From an uncultured beta proteobacterium (GTDB lineage: Bacteria > Pseudomonadota > Gammaproteobacteria > Burkholderiales > Burkholderiaceae): DNA of 64,000 nt. How positions within the stretch are numbered: the first letter of the stretch is position 1; each line of letters begins with the position of its first letter. The notes under the pieces are model-generated. The model saw only the letters and a program-made list of their open reading frames with translations. It ran no database searches and was not told where the DNA came from. The stretch is taken from the NCBI GenBank assembly GCA_903871735.1, contig CAIQHU010000095.1, positions 18,581 through 82,580 on the forward strand. Direction: 5' to 3'. The position numbers and the translations under genes were made by a program. This document shows, one piece after another, positions 46,846-57,462 of this stretch.

Positions 46846-47840
46846 TGACTCCATTTGAAAATGCTTCGGGACTTAACCAAATACTGGTCATCGTTGGGCC
46901 AACTGCCAGTGGAAAAAGTCAACTATCTCTGGAAGTGACTAATCAAGCACTGCAAAAAAATATCCGGATTGAATTAATTAGTATGGATTCAGCTTTAGTC
47001 TACAGAGGTTTAAATATTGGCACAGCAAAGCCAAGTATGGCTGAGCAATTGCAAGTACCTCACCATGGCATTGATATCAGAGATCCTTGGGAAAATTACT
47101 CTGCTGCCCAATTTGCTAAAGATGCAACGCGTTGGTCTGCCGAGATTCGCGCTAAAGGAAGTGTGCCAGTCATCGTCGGTGGAACAATGCTGTATTGGCG
47201 AGCATTGAGTCAAGGTCTAACCAACTTACCGCAGAGCCAGCCAGAAATTCGGCGACAAATTGCCAAAGAAGCTCAGGTAATCGGTTGGCCAGCCATGTAC
47301 GATCGCTTACAAGTAATTGATCCAATTACTGCCTCAAAATTACCTCCAGGCGACACGCAGCGTATTTCTAGGGCTCTTGAAGTCTACCTAGGCTCTGGAC
47401 AACCAATGTCGTCTTGGATAGCGAAAGCACCCTACGCGCCATCGCGAGATGGCTCCATCATCAAACATCATTTAATATCTCTGGAGCCAAATGATCGTCA
47501 ATGGCTTCACACTCGAATGGAAGAGCGCTTTTTAAAAATGCTGCAGCTTGGTTTTTTAGAGGAAGTGGCTAGCTTAATTTTAAATCCCCAAATTACACCC
47601 GATCTGCCAGCTATGCGAGCGGTAGGTTATCGCCAAGCCTGGCAATATCTTCGTGAAGAAATAAACTACCCTGATTTGGTCAGTACAAGTCTTGCCGCTA
47701 CAAGGCAATTAGGCAAAAGACAGTTGACTTGGTTGCGGGCTATGCCAAGTCGTATTGTTGTTGATCCAAGCTTACCTCAAGTCATTCCTCAAACTGCCGC
47801 TAAATGCGTTAGCTATATTGAACAGCATTGCCTGCGCTAA
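46845..47840 (+). CDS. miaA: tRNA dimethylallyltransferase
   Basis: Adds the isopentenyl group to A37 of tRNAs reading UNN codons. The 331-residue product has the P-loop GPTASGKS (N-terminal), the SMDSALVYRGLNIGTAKPS substrate motif, the IVGGTMLYWRAL segment and the C-terminal RQLGKRQLTWLR. Length is slightly above E. coli MiaA (316). It overlaps mutL by one base, as mutL-miaA are paired in many proteobacteria. The convergent purM ends 10 bp later with no visible terminator between them. Confidence 0.96.
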   Translation: MTPFENASGLNQILVIVGPTASGKSQLSLEVTNQALQKNIRIELISMDSALVYRGLNIGTAKPSMAEQLQVPHHGIDIRDPWENYSAAQFAKDATRWSAEIRAKGSVPVIVGGTMLYWRALSQGLTNLPQSQPEIRRQIAKEAQVIGWPAMYDRLQVIDPITASKLPPGDTQRISRALEVYLGSGQPMSSWIAKAPYAPSRDGSIIKHHLISLEPNDRQWLHTRMEERFLKMLQLGFLEEVASLILNPQITPDLPAMRAVGYRQAWQYLREEINYPDLVSTSLAATRQLGKRQLTWLRAMPSRIVVDPSLPQVIPQTAAKCVSYIEQHCLR

Positions 47841-47850
47841 ATATTTTCTT

Positions 47851-48927
47851 TTAAAGTACGATCGTTTGCGGTGCGTTCTCAGGACGTTCGACGACCTCTC
47901 CGATTTGCCAAGCAGTTAATTGCTCCGCCTTTAAGGCCTCAATCGCTTGAGAAACGGCGTGGCTAGGTACTACAACTACTAAACCTATGCCACAATTAAA
48001 TACGCGATGCATTTCTAAATCGGCTACTTGACCCTTTTCTTGTAACCATTGAAATAAGCTTGGCATTTGCCATGCATCCCGGTGCAAAACCGCTTGTAGG
48101 TTTTCAGGTAAGACCCGGGGGATGTTCTCAACTAAGCCACCACCCGTAATATGTGCCATCCCCTTAACACTTACGATGTTAAGTAGTTTTAAGATCGGTT
48201 TAACATAAATTTGGGTAGGCGCCATCACTACCTCCTGTAGTGGTCTTCCAGCAAAATCATCTAGCGGTTGAGCGCCTGCTCGCTCTAGTATTTTTCGAAT
48301 TAAGGAAAACCCGTTCGAATGCGCGCCGCTTGAGGCAACCCCGATTAACTGATCGCCAGGTTGGATTTGTTTGCCCGTAATAATTTTGCACTTTTCGACT
48401 ACACCAACCGCAAATCCCGCTAAATCATACTCACCTGCAGGATACATACCTGGCATTTCAGCAGTCTCGCCCCCAATCAGGGCGCAACCAGCAAGTTCAC
48501 ACCCCTTAGCAACGCCCCCAATAACTGTCGCAGCAACTTCCACCGACAACTTTCCACAAGCAAAATAGTCTAGGAAAAAGAGCGACTCTGCACCTTGAAC
48601 AAGAATATCATTCACACTCATTGCCACCAGATCCTGCCCAACCGTGTCATGAATCTGCCACTCAAAAGCGAGCTTTAACTTAGTTCCCACCCCGTCAGTG
48701 CCAGATACTAGGACCGGTTCCTGATACCTCTTGGGGACCTCAAAAAGAGCCCCAAAGCCTCCAATACCTGCTAAAACGCCCTCCCGCATCGTTTTCTTTG
48801 CTAAGGGCTTGATTCGCTCGACTAGCTCATCACCTGCAGCCATATCAACGCCGGCATCTTTATAAGACAGGCCATGGGAAGATGCGATTAATGGCTTGGA
48901 TGTATCATTTTTGTTTGAATTTGACAT
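47851..48927 (-). CDS. purM: Phosphoribosylformylglycinamidine cyclo-ligase
   Basis: AIR synthetase of purine biosynthesis, 358 residues. It has [19 protein letters not shown], the ATP-binding [15 protein letters not shown], the [11 protein letters not shown] motif and the C-terminal [12 protein letters not shown], all PurM landmarks. Length is normal (about 345-350 plus a short N-terminal extension). It is divergent from the AI-2E-type exporter with 41 bp between starts. purN is 21 kb away, so the purine genes are scattered. Confidence 0.97.
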   Translation of the reverse strand: MSNSNKNDTSKPLIASSHGLSYKDAGVDMAAGDELVERIKPLAKKTMREGVLAGIGGFGALFEVPKRYQEPVLVSGTDGVGTKLKLAFEWQIHDTVGQDLVAMSVNDILVQGAESLFFLDYFACGKLSVEVAATVIGGVAKGCELAGCALIGGETAEMPGMYPAGEYDLAGFAVGVVEKCKIITGKQIQPGDQLIGVASSGAHSNGFSLIRKILERAGAQPLDDFAGRPLQEVVMAPTQIYVKPILKLLNIVSVKGMAHITGGGLVENIPRVLPENLQAVLHRDAWQMPSLFQWLQEKGQVADLEMHRVFNCGIGLVVVVPSHAVSQAIEALKAEQLTAWQIGEVVERPENAPQTIVL

Positions 48928-48968
48928 ATTGTTCTCTTGTACTCGGTAGAATGAGAAGATTCTAATTC

Positions 48969-49973
48969 ATGGTGGACGCAATGTCTGAAATTTTGGCGCC
49001 TTTTTTAGCCGCATTTATCTTGGCCTATATTCTAGAGCCGGTGACTGTTCGCCTAGAGGTTCTGAAAATTCCCCGTAGCTTGGCCGCTCTTTGTACTTTA
49101 ATTTTAGGCGTATTTATCTGTTTAGCTATTGTTCTGTTACTCCTGAACCTACTACAACATGAAATTCCACTCATTAAAAAGCAGTTCCCTAGCTGGCTTG
49201 CATCAATTCAGTTATGGGCTACCCCCAAATTAACTAATTTAAATATCGAATTAGATTGGAGCCATATCCGAGAACAGCTCACTATTCAAATTAGTTCACA
49301 AGTCGCAGATAATGCCAATAGCCTAGTAACCAAAACCCTTTCTACAGTCCTAGCTTCATCAGGATCTCTTTTTCTTTTTATAGCAAATTTGGTTCTCATA
49401 CTATTTATTTTGTTTTATTTATTGCTGGACTGGAAAGGATTTTTTAAGCTTCTAGGTCAACTCATCCCTCAAAGATTACGCCCTATACTTATTCCTATCG
49501 TTCAAGAGGTCGATGAGCTACTTTCCCAATATTTGCGCGGGCAGTTCCTAGTGATGCTCATACTGGCTATTTTCTATAGCACAGGTCTATACCTTATCGG
49601 TGTGCAAAGCGCTATTGCCCTGGGGGCTTTTACTGGCCTAGTCGCATTTATTCCCTATGTGGGCTTTTTAATTAGTTTTTCATTGTCTACCCTAGGCGCA
49701 CTATTACAATTTGGCCCTGGTAATGCCCTAATACTAGTCCTGGCTCTTTACGGCGCGGGACAACTGCTCGAAGGCTTTTTTCTGACCCCTCGGCTAGTTG
49801 GGGAACGAATCGGTTTGCATCCCGTTGCTGTTTTATTTGCCCTGATGGTGTTTGGTCAATTGTTTGGATTTTTTGGTATCCTTCTAGCCCTACCCATGGC
49901 GGCAATTAGCCTGGTGGCAATTCGCTTCTCAAAAGCACGCTATCTAGATAGTTCTTGGTTTAAGGAAAAATAA
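48969..49973 (+). CDS. AI-2E/PerM-family membrane transporter
   Basis: 334-residue membrane protein with about seven to eight segments and the UPF0118/AI-2E family motifs: LAYILEPVTVRL near the N-terminus, VDELLSQYLRGQFLVMLILAIFY and GLVAFIPYVGFLISF. Substrates are mostly unknown despite the family name. The start MVDAMSEILAPFLAAF begins within what is normally the first membrane helix, and an in-frame TAA (48963-48965) blocks extension upstream. It is thus about 20-30 residues shorter at the N-terminus than many relatives. hda follows 10 bp later. Confidence 0.88.
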   Translation: MVDAMSEILAPFLAAFILAYILEPVTVRLEVLKIPRSLAALCTLILGVFICLAIVLLLLNLLQHEIPLIKKQFPSWLASIQLWATPKLTNLNIELDWSHIREQLTIQISSQVADNANSLVTKTLSTVLASSGSLFLFIANLVLILFILFYLLLDWKGFFKLLGQLIPQRLRPILIPIVQEVDELLSQYLRGQFLVMLILAIFYSTGLYLIGVQSAIALGAFTGLVAFIPYVGFLISFSLSTLGALLQFGPGNALILVLALYGAGQLLEGFFLTPRLVGERIGLHPVAVLFALMVFGQLFGFFGILLALPMAAISLVAIRFSKARYLDSSWFKEK

Positions 49974-49983
49974 TCTTTTGTTC

Positions 49984-50712
49984 ATGAAATTAAATCAGCA
50001 GCAATTTACCCTAGACATATTAAAGTCGCCAATTCCAAGCCTTGCTAATTTTGTTTTGTCGAATGTGCCTCAATTAGAATCCGTTTGTGTTCGAACTATT
50101 CTAGAAAAGATTAGCTCGAACTGGCATGCCGGTAAGACGATACCGCCAGAGTTAAACTTAATTTACCTCTGGGGAGCAAACGGCTCAGGTAAGTCACACT
50201 TACTAAAGGCCTTATTTGAGGAAGCAAAGGGCGCTAACTTACCAACCATATTTCTAACCCCATCTAGCCCACTTTGGAGCACTCTCCAGACTGCCCCACA
50301 AAAACTTGCTTATCTGATTGACGATATCCATTTGTTGAATTCGACTGAATTAAGCCAGCTATTCAAACTCATGATCGATACCAAGTCGTCGCCAGAAATC
50401 CTCTTGTGTATTTCTGGGGCACATTCCATCAAAGGACTCCATATCAGAGAGGATGTTTCTTCAAGACTGGCTTCTGGCATCAATTTTTCGTTACAGATTC
50501 TGTCTGACACAGAAAAAATATGCGCTATTCAAGAAGCCGCTCTAGCTAGAGGTCTTCATCTTCCTGATGATATTGCTCCGTGGCTACTCAAAAATTGCCC
50601 GCGCGACTTACCTAGTTTAATCAATATACTAGAGGTCCTAGATCAATATTCCTTACAAACAAAACGTCCAATCAATCTTTCATTATTAAGAGATTTATTT
50701 CATCCAAACTAA
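49984..50712 (+). CDS. hda: DnaA regulatory inactivator Hda
   Basis: AAA+ DnaA-related protein that with the DNA-loaded sliding clamp stimulates DnaA-ATP hydrolysis. The 242-residue product has a clamp-binding-like motif QFTLDI at residues 7-12, Walker A GANGSGKS (64-71) and Walker B LIDDIH, then a short lid. It lacks the DnaA DNA-binding domain. ATG at 49984 is chosen over TTG at 49978. It sits in an exporter-hda-HAD-pcnB run, the usual Burkholderiales order, 8 bp before the HAD gene. Confidence 0.9.
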   Translation: MKLNQQQFTLDILKSPIPSLANFVLSNVPQLESVCVRTILEKISSNWHAGKTIPPELNLIYLWGANGSGKSHLLKALFEEAKGANLPTIFLTPSSPLWSTLQTAPQKLAYLIDDIHLLNSTELSQLFKLMIDTKSSPEILLCISGAHSIKGLHIREDVSSRLASGINFSLQILSDTEKICAIQEAALARGLHLPDDIAPWLLKNCPRDLPSLINILEVLDQYSLQTKRPINLSLLRDLFHPN

Positions 50713-50719
50713 TTCCGCA

Positions 50720-51412
50720 ATGAACCCAAAGCCACCTTGTATCGCTCTATTCGACCTAGACCATACCCTTCTCCCAATCGATAGTGACCATGAATGGGGG
50801 CGCTTTCTAGCTCGACTCGGAGTCGTCGATCCCTTATATTACCAACAAGAAAATGAACGGTTTTATCGGGCTTACAAAGAAGGTACGCTAGATATTTATG
50901 CGTTTTTGCAATTTGCTTTAAAGCCCCTCAAAGATCACCAAAAATCGACCTTAGATCAATGGCACGAGCAGTTTATGTCCGAAGTGATCGAACCACAAAT
51001 TCGTAAAGAGGCCATCGGCCTGGTTAATCATCATCTGGTTAAAGGCGATATCTGTTGTATTGTGACAGCCACCAATAGCTTTGTTACTAGACCTATTGCA
51101 AAACGTTTTGGTATCGATCACCTGATTGCAACCGAACCAGAAATTGTGCTTTTACAGGACAAAATCCAATTTACTGGTAGAGTGCATGGAGCCCCTAATT
51201 TTAAGGAAGGCAAAGTAGTCCACGTGCAAAATTGGTTAAGAAAGCTTGGCTATGATTGGCAATCGCTTCAAGAAAGTATTTTTTACTCCGACTCGATGAA
51301 CGACCTTCCCCTATTACAGCAAGTGAAAACTCCTGTAGCAACTAATCCTGATGAACGTTTGCGAGCGCACGCCACTTTATATCAATGGCAAATTTTGGAT
51401 TTGTTTGCATGA
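50720..51412 (+). CDS. HAD-superfamily phosphatase (SerB-like, HAD-IB)
   Basis: 230-residue haloacid-dehalogenase phosphatase. Motif I is FDLDHTLL (D12/D14), motif II TAT and motif IV is YSDSMNDLPLL. The alpha-helical cap between motifs I and II places it in subclass IB, with phosphoserine phosphatase-like and polyol phosphatase enzymes. The substrate is not evident; it lacks the longer N-terminal of SerB itself. It overlaps pcnB as ATGA at 51409. Confidence 0.88.
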   Translation: MNPKPPCIALFDLDHTLLPIDSDHEWGRFLARLGVVDPLYYQQENERFYRAYKEGTLDIYAFLQFALKPLKDHQKSTLDQWHEQFMSEVIEPQIRKEAIGLVNHHLVKGDICCIVTATNSFVTRPIAKRFGIDHLIATEPEIVLLQDKIQFTGRVHGAPNFKEGKVVHVQNWLRKLGYDWQSLQESIFYSDSMNDLPLLQQVKTPVATNPDERLRAHATLYQWQILDLFA

Positions 51413-52833
51413 TTCAACAAATGATTCGTCGCTTGTTTGGAAAAAAAGATCGTCTTTCTCAACCCGTACACAAAAAAAAACAACCAACACCCGTTGAAAA
51501 GGCTAAACATCACATTGACCCGCAACTCATTTCTAAAAATGCTATCAAAGTCACTAAAACCCTTCAAGATGCAGGCTATCTCGCTTATATTGTTGGAGGT
51601 GCAGTTCGCGACTTACTCCTAGGCATAACCCCCAAAGATTTTGATGTTGCGACAAATGCTACCCCAGACCAAGTCCATCAGTTATTTAAACGCTCACGAA
51701 TCATTGGCAAACGGTTCCAAATTGTTCATGTAACATTTTATAGCTCCAGTTCGACAACTCAACGTCAAGAAATTATCGAGGTCTCAACCTTTCGCGCTCT
51801 GTTAGAAGAGTCCGGCGAGCATATCGCACAAAGTGGCAGAATACTTCGCGATAACGTCTGGGGAAGTCAAGCTGAAGACGCCGCCAGAAGAGATTTCACA
51901 ATTAATGCCATGTACTATGATCCGGCGAGTGAGCGGGTCTTGGATTACCACCACGGGATGGCCGACATCAAAAATAAATTACTGCGAATGATTGGTGATC
52001 CAACGCAACGATATCGTGAAGATCCAGTTCGTATGCTCCGGGTCGTTCGTTTCGCGGCTAAAACGCAGTTCGAGATTGAACCCAAGTCGTTAGAGCCAAT
52101 CGCATCCTTAGCACACTTAATTCACGACGTCCCTAGCGCTAGGCTATTTGATGAAATGCTCAAACTCCTTGTTTCAGGCCATGCTTGGTCCTCACTTTGC
52201 ACGCTGCGCGATGTCGGACTCGACCAAGGCCTTTTACCCATGTTAGATGCAATTTTGGAAAAAGATAGTCAAACGAGCTTTGCCAAATTGGCCCTAGATA
52301 GAACCGATCAACGCGTTCAAGAAGGTAAAACGATCTCTCCTGGTTTTTTATTTGCAGCCTTGCTGTGGGAGCAGGTCTATACCGAATGGCAATTACTCAT
52401 GCAAACTGGCAAACCCATCGTGTTAGCACTGCATCAGGCAATCGATCTCGTCTTGGCTAACCAACGAGAAGTGTTTGCTATCCAACGAAGATTTGAAACG
52501 GATATGCATGAAATTTGGAGTTTACAGCCCCGTTTTGAAAAACGCATTGGGAAAATGCCCTATCGATTAATTGAGGCGCCTAGATTTAGGGCAGGCTTTG
52601 ATTTTCTATGTCTTCGATGTGAGGCAAAACAATTACCAATGGAATTGGCTCAGTGGTGGGAAAAGTTCCAAATTACCACTCCAGATGAACAGGCAGAACT
52701 CCTTTTGCAAGTTAAAAATGAATCCCCTGTAAATTTGTCAAGTAATGCAAATAAGTCGCGTAGGCGAAGGCGCCGAGGCCCTAAACATCAAGCCTCTGAT
52801 GAAAAATTGCTGGACGTCGAGCAGTCCCCTTGA
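51409..52833 (+). CDS. pcnB: Poly(A) polymerase I
   Basis: Class II nucleotidyltransferase that polyadenylates RNA for decay. The 474-residue product has the head-domain GGAVRDLLLG and DFDVATNATP motifs, the arginine-rich REDPVRMLRVVRFAAK neck and a highly basic C-terminus (SRRRRRRGPKHQ), which is typical of PcnB rather than CCA-adding enzyme. ATG at 51409 overlaps the HAD stop (ATGA); MIRRLFGKK at 51421 is a shorter option. It is followed by folK, as in E. coli pcnB-folK. Confidence 0.95.
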   Translation: MIQQMIRRLFGKKDRLSQPVHKKKQPTPVEKAKHHIDPQLISKNAIKVTKTLQDAGYLAYIVGGAVRDLLLGITPKDFDVATNATPDQVHQLFKRSRIIGKRFQIVHVTFYSSSSTTQRQEIIEVSTFRALLEESGEHIAQSGRILRDNVWGSQAEDAARRDFTINAMYYDPASERVLDYHHGMADIKNKLLRMIGDPTQRYREDPVRMLRVVRFAAKTQFEIEPKSLEPIASLAHLIHDVPSARLFDEMLKLLVSGHAWSSLCTLRDVGLDQGLLPMLDAILEKDSQTSFAKLALDRTDQRVQEGKTISPGFLFAALLWEQVYTEWQLLMQTGKPIVLALHQAIDLVLANQREVFAIQRRFETDMHEIWSLQPRFEKRIGKMPYRLIEAPRFRAGFDFLCLRCEAKQLPMELAQWWEKFQITTPDEQAELLLQVKNESPVNLSSNANKSRRRRRRGPKHQASDEKLLDVEQSP

Positions 52834-52884
52834 AATTTCATTAAAGTAGAGGAAATAAATACCATGACTAAAGGTAACTAATAC

Positions 52885-53403
52885 ATGTCAACAGCCTACA
52901 TAGGACTCGGCGGTAACATTGGAGACTCTCGACAAATCTTAACCGATGCAGTCATTTGTCTAGCTCAGATTCCTGCAATTCAAATTAACGCGCGTAGTTG
53001 TTTTTATATCAGTACACCCGTGAATGCTCCTGGCAATGATTATGTAAATAATGTCATCGCAGTCTCAACTCGTCTTGAACCAATTCCCCTATTACACGCC
53101 TGCCAATCTGTTGAGCAAAAATTTGGTCGAGAACGCCCTTTTGAAAATGCCCCTAGAACGCTTGATATCGACCTACTGATGTATGACGATGTAACCTATA
53201 ACTCCCCGGAACTGATCTTGCCCCACCCCAGAATAGCTGAAAGAATGTTTGTTCTTTTGCCGCTATTAGAGATTGATTCGGAAATATCCTTGCCTAAAAT
53301 TGGAAAATTGAAAGATCAAATAGCAAATCTTTCTTGGCAAAAAATAGAGCGGTTGCATAGTAGCTCATTATGTAACGGACCCTGCGAATCAAAACCTTCG
53401 TAG
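52885..53403 (+). CDS. folK: 2-amino-4-hydroxy-6-hydroxymethyldihydropteridine pyrophosphokinase
   Basis: HPPK of folate synthesis, 172 residues. The N-terminal GLGGNIGDS and the signature RPFENAPRTLDIDLLMYDD (across two motifs) are present, with HPRIAERMFVLLPL. An AAAGG SD lies about 10 bp upstream of ATG 52885. It lies between pcnB and panB, the conserved pcnB-folK-panB order. Normal length (E. coli 159) plus a short tail. Confidence 0.95.
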   Translation: MSTAYIGLGGNIGDSRQILTDAVICLAQIPAIQINARSCFYISTPVNAPGNDYVNNVIAVSTRLEPIPLLHACQSVEQKFGRERPFENAPRTLDIDLLMYDDVTYNSPELILPHPRIAERMFVLLPLLEIDSEISLPKIGKLKDQIANLSWQKIERLHSSSLCNGPCESKPS

Positions 53404-53444
53404 ATTTTGCTCAAAAACTTTTCTAAAAAACCTAACGACTCAAT

Positions 53445-54269
53445 ATGAGTTATATCGATCCCCAAAAAAATATCCTGCCAGTCTCAGTCACTACTCTTTT
53501 TAAAATGAAAGAGAATGGTAATAAAATCACCTCCTTAACAGCCTATGATGCAAGCTTTGCTGCACTGTTTGACCAGCATGGGATAGATGTTATTTTGATT
53601 GGTGATTCCCTAGGCAACGTCATTCAGGGTCACAGTACAACAATTCCAGTGCAAGTGGCTGACATTGTTTATCATACCGCCTGTGTTGCTCGAGCAAGTT
53701 CTAGATCCTTTTTAGTCGCTGATCTCCCCTTTGCTTCATATGGTAATGCCGAGATGGCTCTCAAAAATGCTACTCTTTTAATGCAAGCCGGTGCGCAAAT
53801 GGTCAAGTTGGAGGGTGGCAAATGGCTAGTTGAAATTATTCAACACCTCGTCAAACAAGGCATACCGGTATGCGCTCATCTAGGTCTTACACCCCAATCA
53901 GTCAATACTTTGGGCGGTTTTAAGGTCCAAGGTAAAACGAATACTGCTGCTCAAATAATGCGCGAGGATGCCTTAGCACTTGAAGCAGCGGGAGCTCAAT
54001 TACTCGTTTTAGAGGCTATTCCTTCGAGTCTTGGAAAATCAATCACCGAAAGCTTAACCATACCAACTGTAGGTATCGGTGCTGGGCCCGATTGTTCTGG
54101 TCAAGTTCTAGTCATGCACGACGCTATTGGTGCATTCCCTGGACGTCAGCCTAAATTTGTTAAAAATTTCTTGGAATGTACGGGAACTATTGAAAAAGCC
54201 ATAAAACTCTATATCGAAGAAGTTAAATCTGGCGTCTTCCCTGCACCCGAACATTGCTTTTCGGATTGA
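53445..54269 (+). CDS. panB: 3-methyl-2-oxobutanoate hydroxymethyltransferase
   Basis: First committed step of pantothenate synthesis, making ketopantoate from 2-oxoisovalerate and methylene-THF. The 274-residue product has ITSLTAYDASFA, the LIGDSLGNVIQGHSTTIPV metal/substrate segment, VKLEGG and GIGAGPDCSGQVLVMHD. Length matches E. coli PanB (264). It follows folK by 41 bp. Convergent with dnaJ; the dnaJ terminator lies just past panB. Confidence 0.97.
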   Translation: MSYIDPQKNILPVSVTTLFKMKENGNKITSLTAYDASFAALFDQHGIDVILIGDSLGNVIQGHSTTIPVQVADIVYHTACVARASSRSFLVADLPFASYGNAEMALKNATLLMQAGAQMVKLEGGKWLVEIIQHLVKQGIPVCAHLGLTPQSVNTLGGFKVQGKTNTAAQIMREDALALEAAGAQLLVLEAIPSSLGKSITESLTIPTVGIGAGPDCSGQVLVMHDAIGAFPGRQPKFVKNFLECTGTIEKAIKLYIEEVKSGVFPAPEHCFSD

Positions 54270-54288
54270 TGCCTCTTTGGAATGATTC

Positions 54289-54315
54289 AAAAAAAGCTTA
54301 GTCCTAGAGCTAAGC
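54289..54315 (-). terminator. Rho-independent terminator for the dnaK-dnaJ unit
   Basis: On the minus strand GCTTAG and CTAAGC arms (54296-54301 and 54310-54315) form a hairpin with an 8-base loop, followed by seven T residues (54289-54295 read in reverse). It lies about 41 bp past the dnaJ stop. On the plus strand it has no U-tract, so panB is not terminated here. Confidence 0.75.
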
Positions 54316-54356
54316 CCTAGTTGAAGTGCATGTGAGCTCGAATCTTTTTAGGCTAA

Positions 54357-55478
54357 TTAATTAAAAAAGCTTTTTACCCGATCAAACCACCCCTTCTCTT
54401 GCGGGTTATGCTTGCTGCTATCAGACTGGATACTCGCATCAAAATCACGCAATAATTGTCGCTGTTGCTCATTGAGCTTAACCGGGGTCTCTACTTGCAC
54501 GTGGACATATAAATCGCCAACGACACTCGACCGAACTCCTTTAATACCTTTACCACGAAGTCGAAAAGTTCGGCCTGTTTGAGTTCCCTCAGCAACCGAA
54601 AAAGATGCCTTACCCGCTAAAGTTGGAACCTCAACCTCACCACCAAGACAAGCAGTCTTAAATGAGATTGGCATTTGGAAATGTAAGTCATCACCTTCTC
54701 GCTCAAATACAGAATGCGGTCGAATATGAATTTCCACATACAAATCACCAGGAGGACCTTGGTTAATTCCAGGTTCACCATGTCCAGTTAATCGAATCCG
54801 CATACCGTCTTCAATCCCCGCAGGAATTTTGACTTCTAATGTTTTTTGCTGCTTGGTCTTGCCCTCACCATGACATTTTTTACAAGGCTTGGGTATAAAT
54901 TGCCCATTGCCCCTACATTTCGGGCAAGTCTGCTGCATAGAAAAAAAGCCCTGCGACATCCGTACTTGACCTTGACCACCGCAAGTTGAACAACTCTCTA
55001 CTTTGGAACCAGGTTCTGCGCCCTTGCCGGAGCAAACATCGCACTCATTCCACCCAGGTATACGAATTTGAGTTTCATGGCCATGGGCAGCCTCCTCAAG
55101 GGATATGTCCATGCTGTAACGCAAGTCACCGCCTCGGTATACTTGCTGACCAGGGCGGCCACCGCCCCTCGCACCTGCGCCAAAGATGTCTCCAAAAATA
55201 TCACCGAAGGCATCTGCAAAGCCACCAGCCTGACCACCAGCCATATTAGGGTCAACACCAGCATGACCATACTGATCGTAAGCAGCTTTCTTTTGCGGAT
55301 CAGAAAGCATTTCATAGGCCTCTTTGGCCTCTTTAAACTTTTCTTCTGATTCTTTATTATCAGGATTGCGGTCAGGATGGTACTTCATCGCCAGCTTACG
55401 ATAAGCCTTTTTTAACTCATCATCACTGGCGTTTTTTGCTACCCCTAGTACTTCATAAAAGTCACGCTTTTTAGCCAA
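54357..55478 (-). CDS. dnaJ: Chaperone protein DnaJ (Hsp40)
   Basis: Co-chaperone that stimulates DnaK ATPase. The 373-residue product has an N-terminal J domain with HPD (YHPDRNP), a Gly-rich linker (about 80-115), four zinc-binding CxxCxGxG repeats ([32 protein letters not shown]) and C-terminal substrate-binding domains. It starts 28 bp after dnaK and ends at the strong minus-strand hairpin. Full length and intact. Confidence 0.98.
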   Translation of the reverse strand: MAKKRDFYEVLGVAKNASDDELKKAYRKLAMKYHPDRNPDNKESEEKFKEAKEAYEMLSDPQKKAAYDQYGHAGVDPNMAGGQAGGFADAFGDIFGDIFGAGARGGGRPGQQVYRGGDLRYSMDISLEEAAHGHETQIRIPGWNECDVCSGKGAEPGSKVESCSTCGGQGQVRMSQGFFSMQQTCPKCRGNGQFIPKPCKKCHGEGKTKQQKTLEVKIPAGIEDGMRIRLTGHGEPGINQGPPGDLYVEIHIRPHSVFEREGDDLHFQMPISFKTACLGGEVEVPTLAGKASFSVAEGTQTGRTFRLRGKGIKGVRSSVVGDLYVHVQVETPVKLNEQQRQLLRDFDASIQSDSSKHNPQEKGWFDRVKSFFN

Positions 55479-55506
55479 AACTATTTCCTTAAATCACACA
55501 TTCAAA

Positions 55507-57426
55507 TTACTTTTTATCGACTTCCTTGAAATCGGCGTCAACTACATTATCGTCTGCTTTTGGCTTGGAAGCCTCAGCACCTGATTCAGCCTTGGCCTTT
55601 TCAGCCATCGCAGCATATGCTTTTTCACCTAATTTTTGACTGACTTTTCCAAGTTCTTCTGTTTTGGCTTCAATATCTGCTTTATCTCCAGCCTTTGAAG
55701 ACTCTTCTAAAGCCTTGATAGCAGCTTCAATACTTTCTTTTTCACTAGCTTCTAATGAGGCGCCGTGCTCCTCGAGAGATTTCTTGGTTGAATGCACTAA
55801 AGCCTCGGCCGTATTGCGGGCATCAACTAAATCTCGCAACTTCTTATCTTCTTCTGCATTCTCTTCTGCGTCTTTAACCATTGCTTGGATTTCATCTTCC
55901 GACAATCCAGAGTTCGCCTTAATAGTAATTTTATTCTCTTTACCAGTCGCTTTATCTTTAGCTCCTACATGCAAAATACCATTGGCATCAATATCAAAAG
56001 TCACTTCAATTTGGGGGGTGCCGCGACTTGACGGCGGAATTCCCTCTAAATTAAATTCTCCAAGACCCTTATTGGCCGTGGCCATTTCTCTCTCACCCTG
56101 AAAGACCTTAATCGTTACAGCTGGCTGGTTATCCTCAGCAGTAGAAAATACTTGAGAATGCTTCGTTGGGATCGTCGTGTTCTTAGTAATCATTTTTGTC
56201 ATTACTCCACCCAGAGTCTCAATACCGAGGGATAGCGGGGTTACGTCTAGCAATAAAACGTCTGTCCGATCGCCAGATAACACTGATCCTTGAATAGCAG
56301 CGCCAACCGCTACCGCTTCATCCGGATTGACATCCTTGCGAGGCTCTTGTCCAAAAAATTCTTTGACCTTCTCCTGCACTTTTGGCATACGCGTCATACC
56401 ACCAACCAAAATCACATCTTGGATGTCAGTCAAAGCAATACCCGCATCTTTCATCGCAACCTTACATGGATCAATGGTCCGGTTGATTAAATCTTCTACT
56501 AAAGACTCTAATTTTGACCTGGTCATCTTTAAAGTTAAATGCTTTGGGCCAGATGCGTCGGCCGTAATATATGGCAAGTTCAATTCTGTCTGCTGACTTG
56601 AAGATAATTCGATCTTCGCTTTCTCTGCAGCCTCTTTGAGACGCTGCAAAGCTAAAACGTCTTTACCTAAATCAACCCCTTGCTCCTTCTTGAATTCAGC
56701 AATAATATAGTCGATGATGCGCTGATCAAAATCTTCACCGCCTAAAAATGTATCGCCATTCGTTGACAATACTTCAAATTGCTTTTCGCCATCCACATCA
56801 GCGATTTCAATAATTGATACGTCAAATGTTCCACCTCCCAAGTCATAAACCGCAATTTTGCGATCCCCTTTAGTTTGTTTATCCAAACCAAAGGCTAAAG
56901 CCGCAGCTGTAGGCTCATTAATAATTCTTTTGACATCTAAACCTGCAATTCGACCTGCGTCCTTAGTCGCTTGTCGTTGACTATCGTTAAAGTAGGCCGG
57001 CACGGTTATCACCGCCTCGGTTACTTCCTCACCTAAGTAATCCTCAGCCGTTTTTTTCATCTTGCGTAATACTTCAGCTGAAATTTGAGGTGGGGCCAAT
57101 TTATTTCCTCGAACCTCAACCCAAGCATCACCATTATCAGCCTTGGCAATGGTGTAGGGCATTAAATTAATATCTTTTTGTACCTCTTTTTCAGCAAACT
57201 TTCTTCCAATCAAACGTTTTACTGCATACAAAGTATTTCTTGGATTAGTCACCGATTGACGTTTTGCAGGTGCGCCAACTAATATTTCACCATCCTCCAT
57301 GTAAGCAATAATCGATGGAGTCGTTCTCGTGCCTTCCGCATTTTCAATTACCTTTGGAGTATTACCCTCCATTACGGATACACACGAATTGGTCGTTCCT
57401 AAGTCAATGCCAATAATTTTTGCCAT
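55507..57426 (-). CDS. dnaK: Molecular chaperone DnaK (Hsp70)
   Basis: Central Hsp70 chaperone, 639 residues. It has the N-terminal [27 protein letters not shown] and GGTFDVSI actin-fold motifs, the [13 protein letters not shown] motif, a substrate-binding domain and a C-terminal lid ending [10 protein letters not shown]. It has its own sigma-32-like promoter in the 105-bp gap after grpE. The neighbourhood hrcA-hemH-grpE-dnaK-dnaJ is on one strand. Confidence 0.98.
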   Translation of the reverse strand: MAKIIGIDLGTTNSCVSVMEGNTPKVIENAEGTRTTPSIIAYMEDGEILVGAPAKRQSVTNPRNTLYAVKRLIGRKFAEKEVQKDINLMPYTIAKADNGDAWVEVRGNKLAPPQISAEVLRKMKKTAEDYLGEEVTEAVITVPAYFNDSQRQATKDAGRIAGLDVKRIINEPTAAALAFGLDKQTKGDRKIAVYDLGGGTFDVSIIEIADVDGEKQFEVLSTNGDTFLGGEDFDQRIIDYIIAEFKKEQGVDLGKDVLALQRLKEAAEKAKIELSSSQQTELNLPYITADASGPKHLTLKMTRSKLESLVEDLINRTIDPCKVAMKDAGIALTDIQDVILVGGMTRMPKVQEKVKEFFGQEPRKDVNPDEAVAVGAAIQGSVLSGDRTDVLLLDVTPLSLGIETLGGVMTKMITKNTTIPTKHSQVFSTAEDNQPAVTIKVFQGEREMATANKGLGEFNLEGIPPSSRGTPQIEVTFDIDANGILHVGAKDKATGKENKITIKANSGLSEDEIQAMVKDAEENAEEDKKLRDLVDARNTAEALVHSTKKSLEEHGASLEASEKESIEAAIKALEESSKAGDKADIEAKTEELGKVSQKLGEKAYAAMAEKAKAESGAEASKPKADDNVVDADFKEVDKK

Positions 57427-57462
57427 GGTAGCTCATCCTTACTTATTAAATAGATAGTGAAT

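Noticed and set aside
55664..56101. 145-residue plus-strand open frame opposite dnaK
   Set aside because: Ser/Ala-rich antisense shadow of a conserved gene; no evidence of its own.
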